A stretch of 64,000 nucleotides of DNA from Sphingobium sp. Ant17 (GTDB lineage Bacteria; Pseudomonadota; Alphaproteobacteria; Sphingomonadales; Sphingomonadaceae): positions 31,081-95,080 of the forward strand of contig NZ_JEMV01000012.1 in assembly GCF_000588875.1 (NCBI RefSeq), in the 5' to 3' direction. Under the pieces are notes generated by a model. That model saw nothing but the letters and a program-made list of their open reading frames with translations. It ran no database searches and was not told the DNA's origin. This document shows positions 35,717 through 44,847 of this stretch, piece after piece. Each line of letters opens with the position of its first letter. Position 1 is the first letter of the stretch. Both the position numbers and the translations under genes were made by a program.

Positions 35717-36885
35717 TGGAACGGATACGCCCCATGGCCGCGTTTGCCAGTCTTCTATCTTCCGTCATTGTTTCTTTGGGCCATCTGGTGCGCCACGCAA
35801 TGGCCGCCATGGCCATAATCCTTACGCTGGTCGCAACGCCGGCACAGGCCGAGCGGGTCAAGGATCTGGGCACGTTTCAGGGCATTCGGCCAAACCAGCT
35901 TACGGGCTATGGCATCGTCGTCGGCCTTGCAGGCACGGGCGATGACAGTCTGCAATATGCGACCGAGGGCATGAAGGGCGTGGTTTCGCGTTTTGGCCTG
36001 ACCTTGCCGCAGGGTATCAATCCCGCGCTCAAAAATGCGGCGGCTGTGCTGGTGACGGCGGACCTGCCCGCCTTTGCCAAGCCAGGCCAGCGGTTGGACG
36101 TCACGGTCTCGGCACTGGGCAAGGCCAAGTCGCTGCGCGGTGGCACGCTCATCATGACGCCTCTGCGCGGCGCGGACAATGAAATCTACGCCATGTCACA
36201 GGGCAATCTCGCGGTCGGCGGCCTTGGCGTATCCGGTGCGGATGGCAGCCAGGTGTCGGTCAACATTCCCTCGGCCGGGCGCATCCCTGGCGGCGCGACG
36301 GTCGAGCGCGCGGTTGCCACCGGTTTTGACACCGCACCGACCCTGACCTTCAACCTCGCCGAAGCCGACTTGACCACGGCGCTGCGCGTCGCGGACGGCA
36401 TCAACCTCGCCTTTGGCGATCGGCGCGCGCGCGCGATGGACGCCGTATCGGTCGCGATCGACGCCATTCCCGGCGCGGAAGACCGCATCATGATGATGGG
36501 CATGATCGAGAATATCGTGATTTCGCCCGCTGACGCCGCCGCCAAGGTGATCGTCAACGCCCGCACCGGCACCGTCGTCATCAATGGCGCAGTCCGCATC
36601 CATCCGGCCGCCGTCGCCCATGGCAAATTGACCGTCAGCGTCAACGAAGCGCCACGCATCGTCCAGCCCGCGCCGTTCAGCCGGGGAGAGACCGCGCTGG
36701 AGCAGCAGAGCGCCATCAGCGTCGAGGAAGAAAAGAAACCTATGGTTAATTTTAAAGGTGGGGCGTCGCTGGCCGATATAGTGAAGGCGGTCAATGCGAT
36801 CGGGGCTTCCCCCGCAGACATGGTCGCCATCCTCGAAGCTTTGAAACAGGCGGGCGCAATGAAGGCGGAACTGGTGGTGCTATGA
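35716..36885 (+). CDS. flgI: flagellar P-ring protein FlgI
   Basis: Periplasmic ring protein around the rod in the peptidoglycan layer. It has 389 residues: an N-terminal signal sequence (AAMAIILTLVATPAQA), then ERVKDLGTFQGIRPNQLTGYGIVVGLAGTGD, the most conserved FlgI block, and a C-terminal block ending LADIVKAVNAIGASPADMVAIL. FlgA (28989-29549) is its chaperone. The ATG at 35716 overlaps the flgH stop. Confidence 0.96.
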   Translation: MERIRPMAAFASLLSSVIVSLGHLVRHAMAAMAIILTLVATPAQAERVKDLGTFQGIRPNQLTGYGIVVGLAGTGDDSLQYATEGMKGVVSRFGLTLPQGINPALKNAAAVLVTADLPAFAKPGQRLDVTVSALGKAKSLRGGTLIMTPLRGADNEIYAMSQGNLAVGGLGVSGADGSQVSVNIPSAGRIPGGATVERAVATGFDTAPTLTFNLAEADLTTALRVADGINLAFGDRRARAMDAVSVAIDAIPGAEDRIMMMGMIENIVISPADAAAKVIVNARTGTVVINGAVRIHPAAVAHGKLTVSVNEAPRIVQPAPFSRGETALEQQSAISVEEEKKPMVNFKGGASLADIVKAVNAIGASPADMVAILEALKQAGAMKAELVVL

Positions 36886-37190
36886 TGCAGGTGACGACGA
36901 CCCCATCCGCCACGGCCGCGTCCGGTGCAGGCGCCGCGAACAAGGCAGCGCTTGAAAAGGCGGCGCAGCAGTTCGAGGCGATCTTCCTGCGTCAGATGAT
37001 CGGCGCGATGCGATCGGCCAGCCTTGCCGAAGGAATCAGCGATTCCAGCGCGACAGAGCAGTTCCAATCGATGGCCGATTCGCGCACCGCAGACGCGCTG
37101 GCGGGCAGCAACAGCATGGGCATCGCGCAACTGCTGATCGGGCAATTTGGCGAACGGGTCGCACCCGCCGCCCCGGCCAAAGGCGAATGA
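36882..37190 (+). CDS. flgJ: rod-binding protein FlgJ, muramidase-less
   Basis: Rod-capping scaffold. It has 102 residues and contains only the N-terminal FlgJ domain: EKAAQQFEAIFLRQMIGAMR, then YY-less SSATEQFQSMADSRTADALA and GIAQLLIGQF. The C-terminal muramidase domain found in enterobacterial FlgJ is absent; the transglycosylase at 27390-28208 may replace it. It overlaps the flgI stop and the flgK start by 4 bases each. Confidence 0.9.
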   Translation: MMQVTTTPSATAASGAGAANKAALEKAAQQFEAIFLRQMIGAMRSASLAEGISDSSATEQFQSMADSRTADALAGSNSMGIAQLLIGQFGERVAPAAPAKGE

Positions 37191-38523
37191 GCGATCTCTT
37201 CACCATCGGCGCATCAGCACCCGCGCCTATCGCACGGCGATGGCGGCGATTGCCGAAAACATCACCAATGCCAGTTCAGAAGGCTATACGCGGCGCAGCG
37301 TGACGACGACGGAATCCGGATCGTCCACCGCGACCATGACCTACTATACCGCCCGCGCCAATTTCGGCGGGACGCAGGTGGTCAGCGTCAATCGCGGTGC
37401 AGACCCCTATCTCGACGCCAGCGTGCGCATGACATCGATGAACCTCGCCAGTGCCGACGCCCGTTTGCGCTGGCAGGGGGATACCGAAGTCGCGCTGAAC
37501 GATGGCGGCACCGGCGTCGGCCAGTTGTTGATCGGCATGTTCCAGAATATGGACAAGCTGGCCGCCGCGCCGAGCGACACGTCGCTGCGCGTCACGACGC
37601 TGGACAGTATCGGCCGTGTTGCGGACGCCTTTCGTCAGACCGCGACGGATCTGGATGCGGTATCGAAGGGGATCGCGACCGAAGGCCAGTCCGCCATCAG
37701 CACCGTCAACGCCTCTTTGTCGGCGCTGGCGGAAATCAACAATAGCCTGCTGCGCGCCCAGCCAGGCACATCGGCGCATGCACAGCTGCTCGATGGCCGC
37801 GATGCGACCTTGCTGACGCTTAACGCAAATCTGAACATCGACATCAGCTTCGGCGCTTTGGGCGTCGCCACCGTCGGCTTCGCCGGACAGACGCTGGTGA
37901 CCGGCGACAGCGCCGCCAGCCTGTCGCTTGCCGCCGACGGCGACGGGCGTCTTTCGCTCAGTTTGAGTGATGGCACCGCCCTTTCCGCCCCCGCGAGCGG
38001 CGCGCTGGGTGGGCTGTTCTCCGCAGCCGACACGGCTGCCGACCGTACCGCGAACCTCGACACGCTGGCCGAACAGTTCGTGACCAACATCAACGACTGG
38101 CATGGACAGGGCGTGACAGATGGCGGCGCGGCCGGTGCGCCCGTGCTGACCTATGGCGGCAGCGCAGCCAGCGTGACCCTATTGGCGCTCGATCCCGAAG
38201 ATCTGGCGCTGCGTTCGACCGACGGAACGCTCAACGGCAATCTGCTGACAGTTTCCTCCACCCTGCGCAGCAATGGCGGCGTCGAACAGGGGTGGACGGC
38301 GCTCGTTGCCAGCCAGGCCAATCTGCTGGGCGCGACCAAAGCGGAATATACCACCGCACAAGGGCGGAACGACCAGGCCGTGGCCGCCCGCGAAGCCGTG
38401 AGTGGCGTCGATCTCGATATGGAAGCGGCGGAATTGCTGCGTATCCAGCAAGCCTATTCGGGCAGCGCCAAAATCCTTCAGATCGCGAAGGAAACCATCG
38501 ATGCGATCCTCCAGATCATCTGA
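37187..38523 (+). pseudogene. flgK: hook-filament junction protein FlgK (HAP1), one-base frameshift
   Basis: First hook-filament junction protein. The ATG at 37187 overlaps the flgJ stop and reads MSDLFTIGAS, then the frame fails. Adding one G at about 37217 (TCAGCACC to TCAGGCACC) gives GTRAYRTAMAAIAENITNASSEGYTRR and a continuous 445-residue FlgK to 38523. The C-terminus reads NLDTLAEQFVTNINDWHGQG and EAAELLRIQQAYSGSAKILQ. As written, a frame from 37147 carries most of the protein without the proper start. Sequence error is the simplest explanation. Confidence 0.9.
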
Positions 38524-38541
38524 CCGGCAAAGGGCTGAACC

Positions 38542-39387
38542 ATGGTAGGCATCACGCACAAGATCATGCTCGCCGAGATTCGGCGGCAACAGTCCCTGTC
38601 GAAAAGCATCGTCGATGGGCAGACAGCGGTGTCCACTGGTGTCACCCTCAACAAGGCGTCGGACGATCCGCTGGCCTGGGTACAGGTTTCCGACATTGCC
38701 CGCGCCCAGTCGCAACAGGCCGCCTGGCAAACCAATATCAGCTATGGCACGGCGCGCGCCGTCAATGCGGAGGCCAATTTGAGCGAGGTGGATAGCCTGC
38801 TCCAGCGCACGCAGGTGTTGGTTACATCGGCACGGAACGGATCGCTCAACGAGACCAGCCGTGCGGCCATATTGGAGGAAATAACGACGATCCGCACGAC
38901 AATCGGCGAATTGTTCAACCAGAGAGATTATCAGGGCACGCCGGTGTTCGACGATGGGCAAAGCGTATTGGTTCCCGTCAGCCGGGGCCTGAACCTTGCC
39001 GTCGTCGGCACCCGGCAGGATGTGTCCGAAGGCATAGACGTCGACGGCACACCCATGTCGATCGACGCCATATTGGGCCAGACGATGGCCGCGCTGGAAA
39101 ATGGCGACGATGCGGACCTTGCCAGTGCGCTGGGCGCGGTGAAGGCGGGGCAGAACCATATCGTCGTAGAACAGGCCCGGCAGGGCGTGCGCAGCGACCG
39201 GCTGGACGTCATCGGCACGCGGCTGACCGACATCGGCCTAGACTTGACCGAACGGCGCGCTGGGCTGGAATCGACCGACCTGACCGAAGTCATTGCCAAT
39301 GTGTCGGCGCAGCTGCTGCAACTCGAAGCGGCGCAGGCCAGCTTTGCGCGGATCAACCGGCAGACCCTGTTCGACCTGATCGGCTAA
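38542..39387 (+). CDS. flgL: hook-filament junction protein FlgL (HAP3)
   Basis: Second junction protein, flagellin-like. It has 281 residues. The N-terminus reads QQSLSKSIVDGQTAVSTGVTLNKASDDPLAWVQV, and the C-terminus has GLESTDLTEVIANVSAQLLQLEAAQASFARI. It lies 18 bases after flgK and closes the flgG-flgL unit; motA has its own promoter downstream. Confidence 0.93.
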   Translation: MVGITHKIMLAEIRRQQSLSKSIVDGQTAVSTGVTLNKASDDPLAWVQVSDIARAQSQQAAWQTNISYGTARAVNAEANLSEVDSLLQRTQVLVTSARNGSLNETSRAAILEEITTIRTTIGELFNQRDYQGTPVFDDGQSVLVPVSRGLNLAVVGTRQDVSEGIDVDGTPMSIDAILGQTMAALENGDDADLASALGAVKAGQNHIVVEQARQGVRSDRLDVIGTRLTDIGLDLTERRAGLESTDLTEVIANVSAQLLQLEAAQASFARINRQTLFDLIG

Positions 39388-39401
39388 AAAGCCCGCCATT
39401 C

Positions 39402-39428
39402 TAAACCTCCCGCTAACCAGTCCGTATT
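39402..39428 (+). promoter_or_regulatory. sigma-28-like promoter of motA-motB
   Basis: TAAA (39402-39405), exactly 15 bases, TCCGTATT (39421-39428). The -10 is identical to that of the 150-residue gene. The start would be near 39435, about 55 bases before the motA ATG. Confidence 0.6.
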
Positions 39429-39489
39429 AACCAAGTGATGGACTCTTTTATCGGGTCGATGCCCTAGGGCAGATTTTTCGGGGATTACC

Positions 39490-40353
39490 ATGTTTGCAGT
39501 CATCGGCCTTGTCGTCCTGTTGGTCATGGTATTTGGCGGGTTCATCATCACCGGCGGCGATATCGGCCCCGTGCTCCACGCCCTGCCCCATGAAATGATG
39601 ATCATCGGTGGCGCGGCCGTCGGCGCGCTGATCATCGGCAATTCGGGTGCCGACCTTAAAGCGCTGGGCGGTGGCCTGGCCAAGGTGTTCAAGGGGCCGC
39701 AGTACAAGAAACAGGATTTCCTCGACTGCATCTTCCTCGTCAGCAAGCTGATGAAGACACTGCGTGTCGAAGGGCCGGTTGCGCTGGAACCCCATATCGA
39801 AGATCCCGCGAGTTCGACCATCTTCACCGAATATCCGCGCCTGATGAAGGACAAAACGCTGATCCACTTGATCAGCGATACGCTGCGTCTGGTGGTGGTG
39901 TCGTCCGGTACGCTCGATCCGCATGCGGTCGAAGATGTGATGGATAACAGCCTCAAGACCCATCATCATGAAGCGATCAAGCCCGCCGACAATCTCCAGG
40001 GTCTGGCCGACGCGTTGCCCGCGCTGGGCATCGTCGCCGCGGTGCTGGGCGTGGTGAAGACCATGGGGTCGATCGACCAGCCGCCTGCCATTTTGGGCGC
40101 GATGATCGGTTCGGCGCTGGTCGGCACGTTCCTGGGCGTGTTGCTTGCCTATGGCATGGTCAATCCCTTTGCCAATCGATGCCGCAGCGTGATCGAAGCG
40201 GACGGCGCGATCTATCATGTCGTCAAGCAGATCATCGTCGCATCGCTCCACGGTCACCCGCAGCCGCTGGTGATCGAAGCGGCGCGCTCCAGCCTTCCCC
40301 ATGCGAACCAGCCGGCCTTTGCCGAAGTGTTCGACGGCATGCGGGGCAAATAA
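39490..40353 (+). CDS. motA: flagellar stator protein MotA
   Basis: Proton channel and torque component of the stator. It has 287 residues with the long MotA architecture: an N-terminal span (FAVIGLVVLLVMVFGGFIIT), a second span near 35-50, a large cytosolic loop with EPHIEDPASSTIFTEYPRL, and two C-terminal spans starting LADALPALGIVAAVLGVVKTM. It is followed 3 bases later by motB. Confidence 0.96.
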   Translation: MFAVIGLVVLLVMVFGGFIITGGDIGPVLHALPHEMMIIGGAAVGALIIGNSGADLKALGGGLAKVFKGPQYKKQDFLDCIFLVSKLMKTLRVEGPVALEPHIEDPASSTIFTEYPRLMKDKTLIHLISDTLRLVVVSSGTLDPHAVEDVMDNSLKTHHHEAIKPADNLQGLADALPALGIVAAVLGVVKTMGSIDQPPAILGAMIGSALVGTFLGVLLAYGMVNPFANRCRSVIEADGAIYHVVKQIIVASLHGHPQPLVIEAARSSLPHANQPAFAEVFDGMRGK

Positions 40354-40356
40354 GGC

Positions 40357-41409
40357 GTGGCGGGGGAAAAGAAGCGCGGGGCGAACGAACCCGAGCCGCG
40401 GCCGATCATCGTCAAGAAGATCATCGTCCAAGGCCATGGCGGCCATCATGGCGGCGCGTGGAAAGTCGCCTATGCCGATTTCGTGACGGCGATGATGGCC
40501 TTTTTCCTGCTGATGTGGCTGCTGGGTGCGACCACCGAAAAGCAGCGCAAGGCGCTTGCCGACTATTTCACACCGACGCTGGTGGAACTCAAGATGGGGT
40601 CGGCCGGCGCCACCGGGATGATGGGTGGCGACAGCATCACGGGCAAGGAAAATTATCCGACCACCGGCGGCCAGGGCAATTTGTCGATCACCATCCCAAG
40701 GGATGCGAGCGGCACCAAGGACCAGGGCGGCAAGGCAATGCGCGCCGCCGACCGCCAGAAATTCGAATCGATCAAGAAGGATCTGGAAGCGCGGATGAGC
40801 CGCCGCGGCATGGCCAAACTGCGCAAGAATGTGCGCTTTACCGAAATCCGCGAAGGGCTCCGCATCGACCTGATCGATGAGGCGGACTTTGCGATGTTCG
40901 CCATGGGTACGGACCGGTTGGTGCCGCAGGCGCGCGCGCTGGTCGCTGAAGTGGCCTCGGTGCTCCAGACCATGCCCAACCCGCTGATCGTGCGCGGGCA
41001 TACCGATGGCCTGCCCTATGCGTCGGGGCGGACGATGAATAACTGGCTGCTGTCCTCCACCCGCGCCGAATCGACGCGCAAGGCGCTGGCGGACAGCGGC
41101 ATCGGCAATGCCCGCTTCGCCCGGATCGAAGGTGTCGCCGACCGCGAACCCTTCATCAAGGGCGATAGTTATGACCCGCGCAATCGGCGCATGTCGATCA
41201 TCCTGGGCTGGACCCGCGGCGGCCAGACGGCGTCGGACGACGACATGGACGCAGAGACCAGGGCGGCGATCAAGGAACGCGACGACCCTGTCCGCGTCGC
41301 CACGGAGCAGGCCCGGCAGCTCGACATGGGCGGCACCGCTTTGCCCACCGGCGCGACCCTGATCAATGCTGACGCGGGTAGTGGGTCGAGCAAGGCCAGC
41401 AAGCATTAA
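40357..41409 (+). CDS. motB: flagellar stator protein MotB
   Basis: Peptidoglycan-anchored stator subunit. It has 350 residues from a GTG at 40357. A basic N-terminus with a small His/Gly cluster (GHGGHHGG) is followed by the membrane span WKVAYADFVTAMMAFFLLMW, containing the proton-carrying Asp. A long linker follows, then the OmpA-like domain (NPLIVRGHTDGLPYASGR … NWLLSSTRAESTRKAL … DPRNRRMSIIL). The C-terminal 50 residues are low complexity. It is convergent with the next gene, 13 bases between stops. Confidence 0.95.
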   Translation: MAGEKKRGANEPEPRPIIVKKIIVQGHGGHHGGAWKVAYADFVTAMMAFFLLMWLLGATTEKQRKALADYFTPTLVELKMGSAGATGMMGGDSITGKENYPTTGGQGNLSITIPRDASGTKDQGGKAMRAADRQKFESIKKDLEARMSRRGMAKLRKNVRFTEIREGLRIDLIDEADFAMFAMGTDRLVPQARALVAEVASVLQTMPNPLIVRGHTDGLPYASGRTMNNWLLSSTRAESTRKALADSGIGNARFARIEGVADREPFIKGDSYDPRNRRMSIILGWTRGGQTASDDDMDAETRAAIKERDDPVRVATEQARQLDMGGTALPTGATLINADAGSGSSKASKH

Positions 41410-41422
41410 GCAATCGAAACGC

Positions 41423-42540
41423 TCAGCCTGGGGGGTCTGCGGGTGCCTGGCTTAGATCAAGTATGTCATAGCCACCGGTTGCGATGCGCCGCTTAATATG
41501 GCTTCCTATAGGAAGGATATAGTCGCTTCTCTGCGTGAATCGCTCGATGCGATATTGCCCTTGCCGTCGTCTTGGCCCGTGGTCGAAGAGTAACGACGGC
41601 CAGCGATTTGATTAAGCGCGGGTTTGATCCAGGTTTTCGATGAGGAACCCCGCAGAATTTCTATATCCTCGGTGCGTCCGTCGGGGCGTATCCAAAAGCC
41701 GATATCTGCCCAGCGGATGCTATTATAGTCGCTCGCTGTCGCAGCGGCCAGATCCCCTCCCCCAAATGTCCGAGCATCCGTGCTGGCAGCCTGTGCTGCG
41801 GTCGAACCATAGGGCGGCGACCAGACGAGCACCGCCTCCTTGCCGCCACTTTGGCCAAGTTCAGCGATAAGTCGGGTCATTTCCGTTTCATCCGCCTGCC
41901 GCGCCGCCAGGCGAAGACGAAGAACCCGCAGCGCGGTTTGATAGCCCGGGTTTTGCGCGAGCGGACGTTGTTCAAGCTGGTCGAGCAGTTCGATCGACGT
42001 CCGCTCATCGCCACGCGCAGCGTTCAGCCATACCCGTTTCATGCCGGCCAGCATCGCGGCCTTATCCTGGCCCGACGCCAACGCATTCTGTTCGATGCCA
42101 CGATATGTAATCTCTGCCTGCCGATAATCTTCGAGCGCGATCCACATGTCGCCCAAAGCCGTCGAACCGGAGATGCGTGAGGGATCATCGTCCGGCAGAT
42201 GTTCCCGCAAGATTCGGACCTGTTTGACGACGGCACGCCGATAGGTCTGCTTGTCACCCTCATGAAGGGCGACCGTCGCATAGGCCTCATACAGAGCGGC
42301 TACAGGCCTGGGCGCAGCGGCGGCCTGCTTCTCATTCCGGTCAATCGCGGCCGCCAGCAGCCGTTTTGCATCGCGATAATGGCCGTCCCTGAACTGTACT
42401 TCCGCCAGGGCAATCGTTGCCTGCGCATCGCGGAGCGGGGTGCAGCCTGTCTGGACGCATTCTGCCTGCGCCTCGACAAGGCGTTGGCCCGTGACCACGA
42501 TATCGCTCGGCATCTGGAGGAGAAGCAAAAGCCCTAGCAT
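41423..42540 (-). pseudogene. TPR protein with TonB-C-like tail, one-base frameshift
   Basis: Possibly periplasmic protein of unknown role. It starts MLGLLLLLQMPSDIVVTGQ (a short hydrophobic lead, doubtful signal). Residues 40-250 are helical repeats of TPR type. A C-terminal stretch reads IGFWIRPDGRTEDIEILRGS … IKPALNQIAGRRYSS, like the C-terminal domain of TonB-type energy transducers. The frame stops at 41506, but adding one A near 41554 restores a tail (YRIERFTQRSDYILPIGSHI … GGYDILDLSQAP) to a stop at 41423, 372 residues in all. I recall similar tails in sphingomonad proteins. Confidence 0.7.
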
Positions 42541-42639
42541 CGGACATATCCTCTGTTGCGGAGACTAAAGCTGCGCGATCAGCAAGGGAGATGCAAGCTC
42601 TTCACCTTGCCGACGACGGAAGACACACCACGAACTCGA

Positions 42640-43983
42640 TCAGGCAGGCAGTACCAAACTTGCCTCCAGTCCGCCTTCGGCGCGGTTGGTAAGGCGTAGT
42701 TCGCCCTGATGTTCGGCCATGATCGCGCGCACAAGTGCCAGTCCGAGGCCCGCGCCGCCGGTTTCACGGTTGCGTGATCCTTCGAGGCGGGTGAAGGGTT
42801 CGAGCATTTCCTCCATCCGGTCTTCGGCGATGCCGGGGCCGGCATCGGCGACGACCAGTCGAATGGAACCGCTTTCCCGCACTACCGACACATGGGCGCG
42901 TTCGCCATAGACGATGGCGTTTTCGATGAGGTTGCGCAGCGCGCGGCGGATCTGTTGCGGTCGCACGAAGGCGACGGCGCGGTCGCTTTCGGTCATGTCC
43001 ACGGGGGAGTCCAGTTCGATGAAATCCTCGACCACGGCATCGGCGAGCGCGGCGAGATCGACCTTCTGCACCGATTCCGTGCTGCGTCCGGCACGCGCGA
43101 GCGAGAGGATATCCTCCAGCATCCGGTTCATCTCATCGATGGTTTCGGACATGCGCGCCCGCTCGGCATCATCCTCGACCGACTCGGCGCGCACCCGCAG
43201 CGAGGCGAGCGGGGTGCGCAGATCATGGCCGATCGCGCCCAGCATCCGGTCCTTTTCGTCCAGCATGGCGATAATCCGCGACCGCATGGCGTTGAACGCC
43301 ATGGTCAGATCTCGCACGTCGCCCGGGCCGCGTTCGTCCACCGCGTCGGCCGCACCGGTACGCGCAAATTGCTGCGCCGATCCGGTGAGTTGCTTCAGGG
43401 GGCGCGCCAGCCGACTGCCGATCCAGAGCAGCGGCAACAGGACGATGACATAAAGGATAAGCGTCTGGCCGATCAGCCAGCCGCCGAAGCGTGCCGGGCG
43501 ATCGCCGCTGCGGGCTTGCGTGACGACCCATTTGCCCGGTTCATATTCGGCCGCCAGCGTCAGCCGCTCGACCCGGTGATCATGCGGCCGTTCGCCATCG
43601 GCGCGCACGCGAATCCGTTCCCAGCGGCGCATCGGCATCACGGCGTCATCCTGCACCACGCGCACGGTCAGGATGCGCAGGCCGATATCCTCGAACATAG
43701 CCGCCGCCCGCTTTTCGATGTCCGGACGGGCTTCGCCGGTCAGTTGCGGCGCGCCCTGCACGAAGCGCGCCCGCATCCGCGCCGGGCCGGGCCGGTCGGG
43801 GCGGTTGTCGAGCGCATCGACCACGCGATACACGGCGGGCGCGGTCTGCGCGGTCAATTGCAGCCGGATGCGCTCGCGATAGAGCAGGCCGAAATTGATC
43901 GCCTGCGCCACGAACAATGCCAGCGCGACGAGCGCGATGATCTGCCCGACCAAGCTTTGCGGCCAGAGGCGGAGGCGCTTCAC
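42640..43983 (-). CDS. EnvZ-type sensor histidine kinase
   Basis: Inner-membrane sensor of a two-component system. It has 447 residues. A first span is at about 9-33, a periplasmic domain at about 34-175, a second span near 180-200 (LILYVIVLLPLLWIG), then HAMP. HisKA carries the phospho-His in AIGHDLRTPLASLR, and the HATPase domain has NLIENAIVYGE, DAGPGI and GGAGLGLAL. The GTG at 43983 overlaps the stop of the regulator (GTGA), which supports it over the longer open frame. The signal is unknown. Confidence 0.9.
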   Translation of the reverse strand: MKRLRLWPQSLVGQIIALVALALFVAQAINFGLLYRERIRLQLTAQTAPAVYRVVDALDNRPDRPGPARMRARFVQGAPQLTGEARPDIEKRAAAMFEDIGLRILTVRVVQDDAVMPMRRWERIRVRADGERPHDHRVERLTLAAEYEPGKWVVTQARSGDRPARFGGWLIGQTLILYVIVLLPLLWIGSRLARPLKQLTGSAQQFARTGAADAVDERGPGDVRDLTMAFNAMRSRIIAMLDEKDRMLGAIGHDLRTPLASLRVRAESVEDDAERARMSETIDEMNRMLEDILSLARAGRSTESVQKVDLAALADAVVEDFIELDSPVDMTESDRAVAFVRPQQIRRALRNLIENAIVYGERAHVSVVRESGSIRLVVADAGPGIAEDRMEEMLEPFTRLEGSRNRETGGAGLGLALVRAIMAEHQGELRLTNRAEGGLEASLVLPA

Positions 43984-44699
43984 AGTTTGCGCACGTCGGC
44001 GGAGAGCGTGTAGCCGCCGCCCCATACGGTCTTGATCAGCGTCGGGTTCTTGGGGTCAGGCTCGATCTTCTTGCGCAGGCGGCTGATCTGATTGTCGATC
44101 GCGCGGTCGAAGGCATTGGCCTCCCGCCCCTGGGTGATGTCGAGCAGCTGGTCGCGGCTCAGCACCGAATTGGGACGGGTGGCAAAGGCCAGCATCAGAT
44201 TATATTCCGCCGTCGAGAGCGGCAGCGACACGCCCTCGCTATCGACCAGCGTGCGTTCCTGCGTCTTGAGCAGCCATCCGGCAAAACTGTAATTGGCCCC
44301 GTCCGGCGCGGTCACGCGCTGGCCGCCGGTGGCGACGCGGCGGAAGATCACCTTGATCCGGGCGACCAGTTCGCGCGGGGAAAAGGGTTTGAGGACATAA
44401 TCGTCCGCGCCCATTTCCAGGCCAACGATGCGATCGGTCTCTTCGGTGCGGGCCGTGAGCAGAATGACGGGGATTTCGCTGGTCTCGCGGATGTGGCGGC
44501 AGAGCGACAGCCCATCCTCACCCGGCATCATGATGTCGAGGATCACCATGTCGATCGCATTGGCGTTCAAACGAATCCGCGCCTCCGCCGCGCTATCGAC
44601 GGCGGTGACGCGAAAGCCGTTGCGCGACAGATATTGCGCCAGCGGCTCGCGGATCGAACGCTCGTCATCGACGAGCAGGAGGTGGGGTTTTTCGCTCAT
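43980..44699 (-). CDS. OmpR-family response regulator
   Basis: DNA-binding partner of the adjacent kinase. It has 239 residues. The receiver domain has acidic LLVDDERSIREPL, the phospho-acceptor Asp in MVILDIMMPGEDG and Lys in LKPFSPREL. The C-terminal winged helix has the OmpR form (LPLSTAEYNLMLAFATRPN … NQISRLRKKIEPDPKNPTLIKTVWGGGYTL). It is first in the operon; the EF-hand gene lies 148 bases upstream on the same strand. Confidence 0.95.
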   Translation of the reverse strand: MSEKPHLLLVDDERSIREPLAQYLSRNGFRVTAVDSAAEARIRLNANAIDMVILDIMMPGEDGLSLCRHIRETSEIPVILLTARTEETDRIVGLEMGADDYVLKPFSPRELVARIKVIFRRVATGGQRVTAPDGANYSFAGWLLKTQERTLVDSEGVSLPLSTAEYNLMLAFATRPNSVLSRDQLLDITQGREANAFDRAIDNQISRLRKKIEPDPKNPTLIKTVWGGGYTLSADVRKL

Positions 44700-44730
44700 T
44701 GCGCCTGTCTGTCATGGGCGGGAAAAAGTT

Positions 44731-44834
44731 GGAAGGGCGAAGGCGTGGCGGGGGAGCCAGTCTTCGCCCTTCCAGCAGGGTTCACGAGTCCGGTTCAGGG
44801 ATGGCAGGGGAATGCCGGGCCTGGACCCGTGAAC
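44731..44834. repeat. two stacked inverted repeats between EF-hand and regulator genes
   Basis: The first stem is GGAAGGGCGAAG (44731-44742) with CTTCGCCCTTCC (44762-44773), 12 perfect base pairs. The second is GTTCACGAGTCC (44780-44791) with GGACCCGTGAAC (44823-44834), one mismatch, enclosing a smaller GGCA/TGCC pair. They fill most of the 148-base gap. One may terminate the EF-hand transcript; there is no clear U-run. Confidence 0.7.
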
Positions 44835-44847
44835 GGGGGGTGTTCGA

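Noticed and set aside
39448..41406. A 652-codon open frame on the minus strand opposite motA and motB
   Set aside because: Shadow of two clear stator genes; His/Arg/Asp-rich low-quality protein with no recognisable domain.
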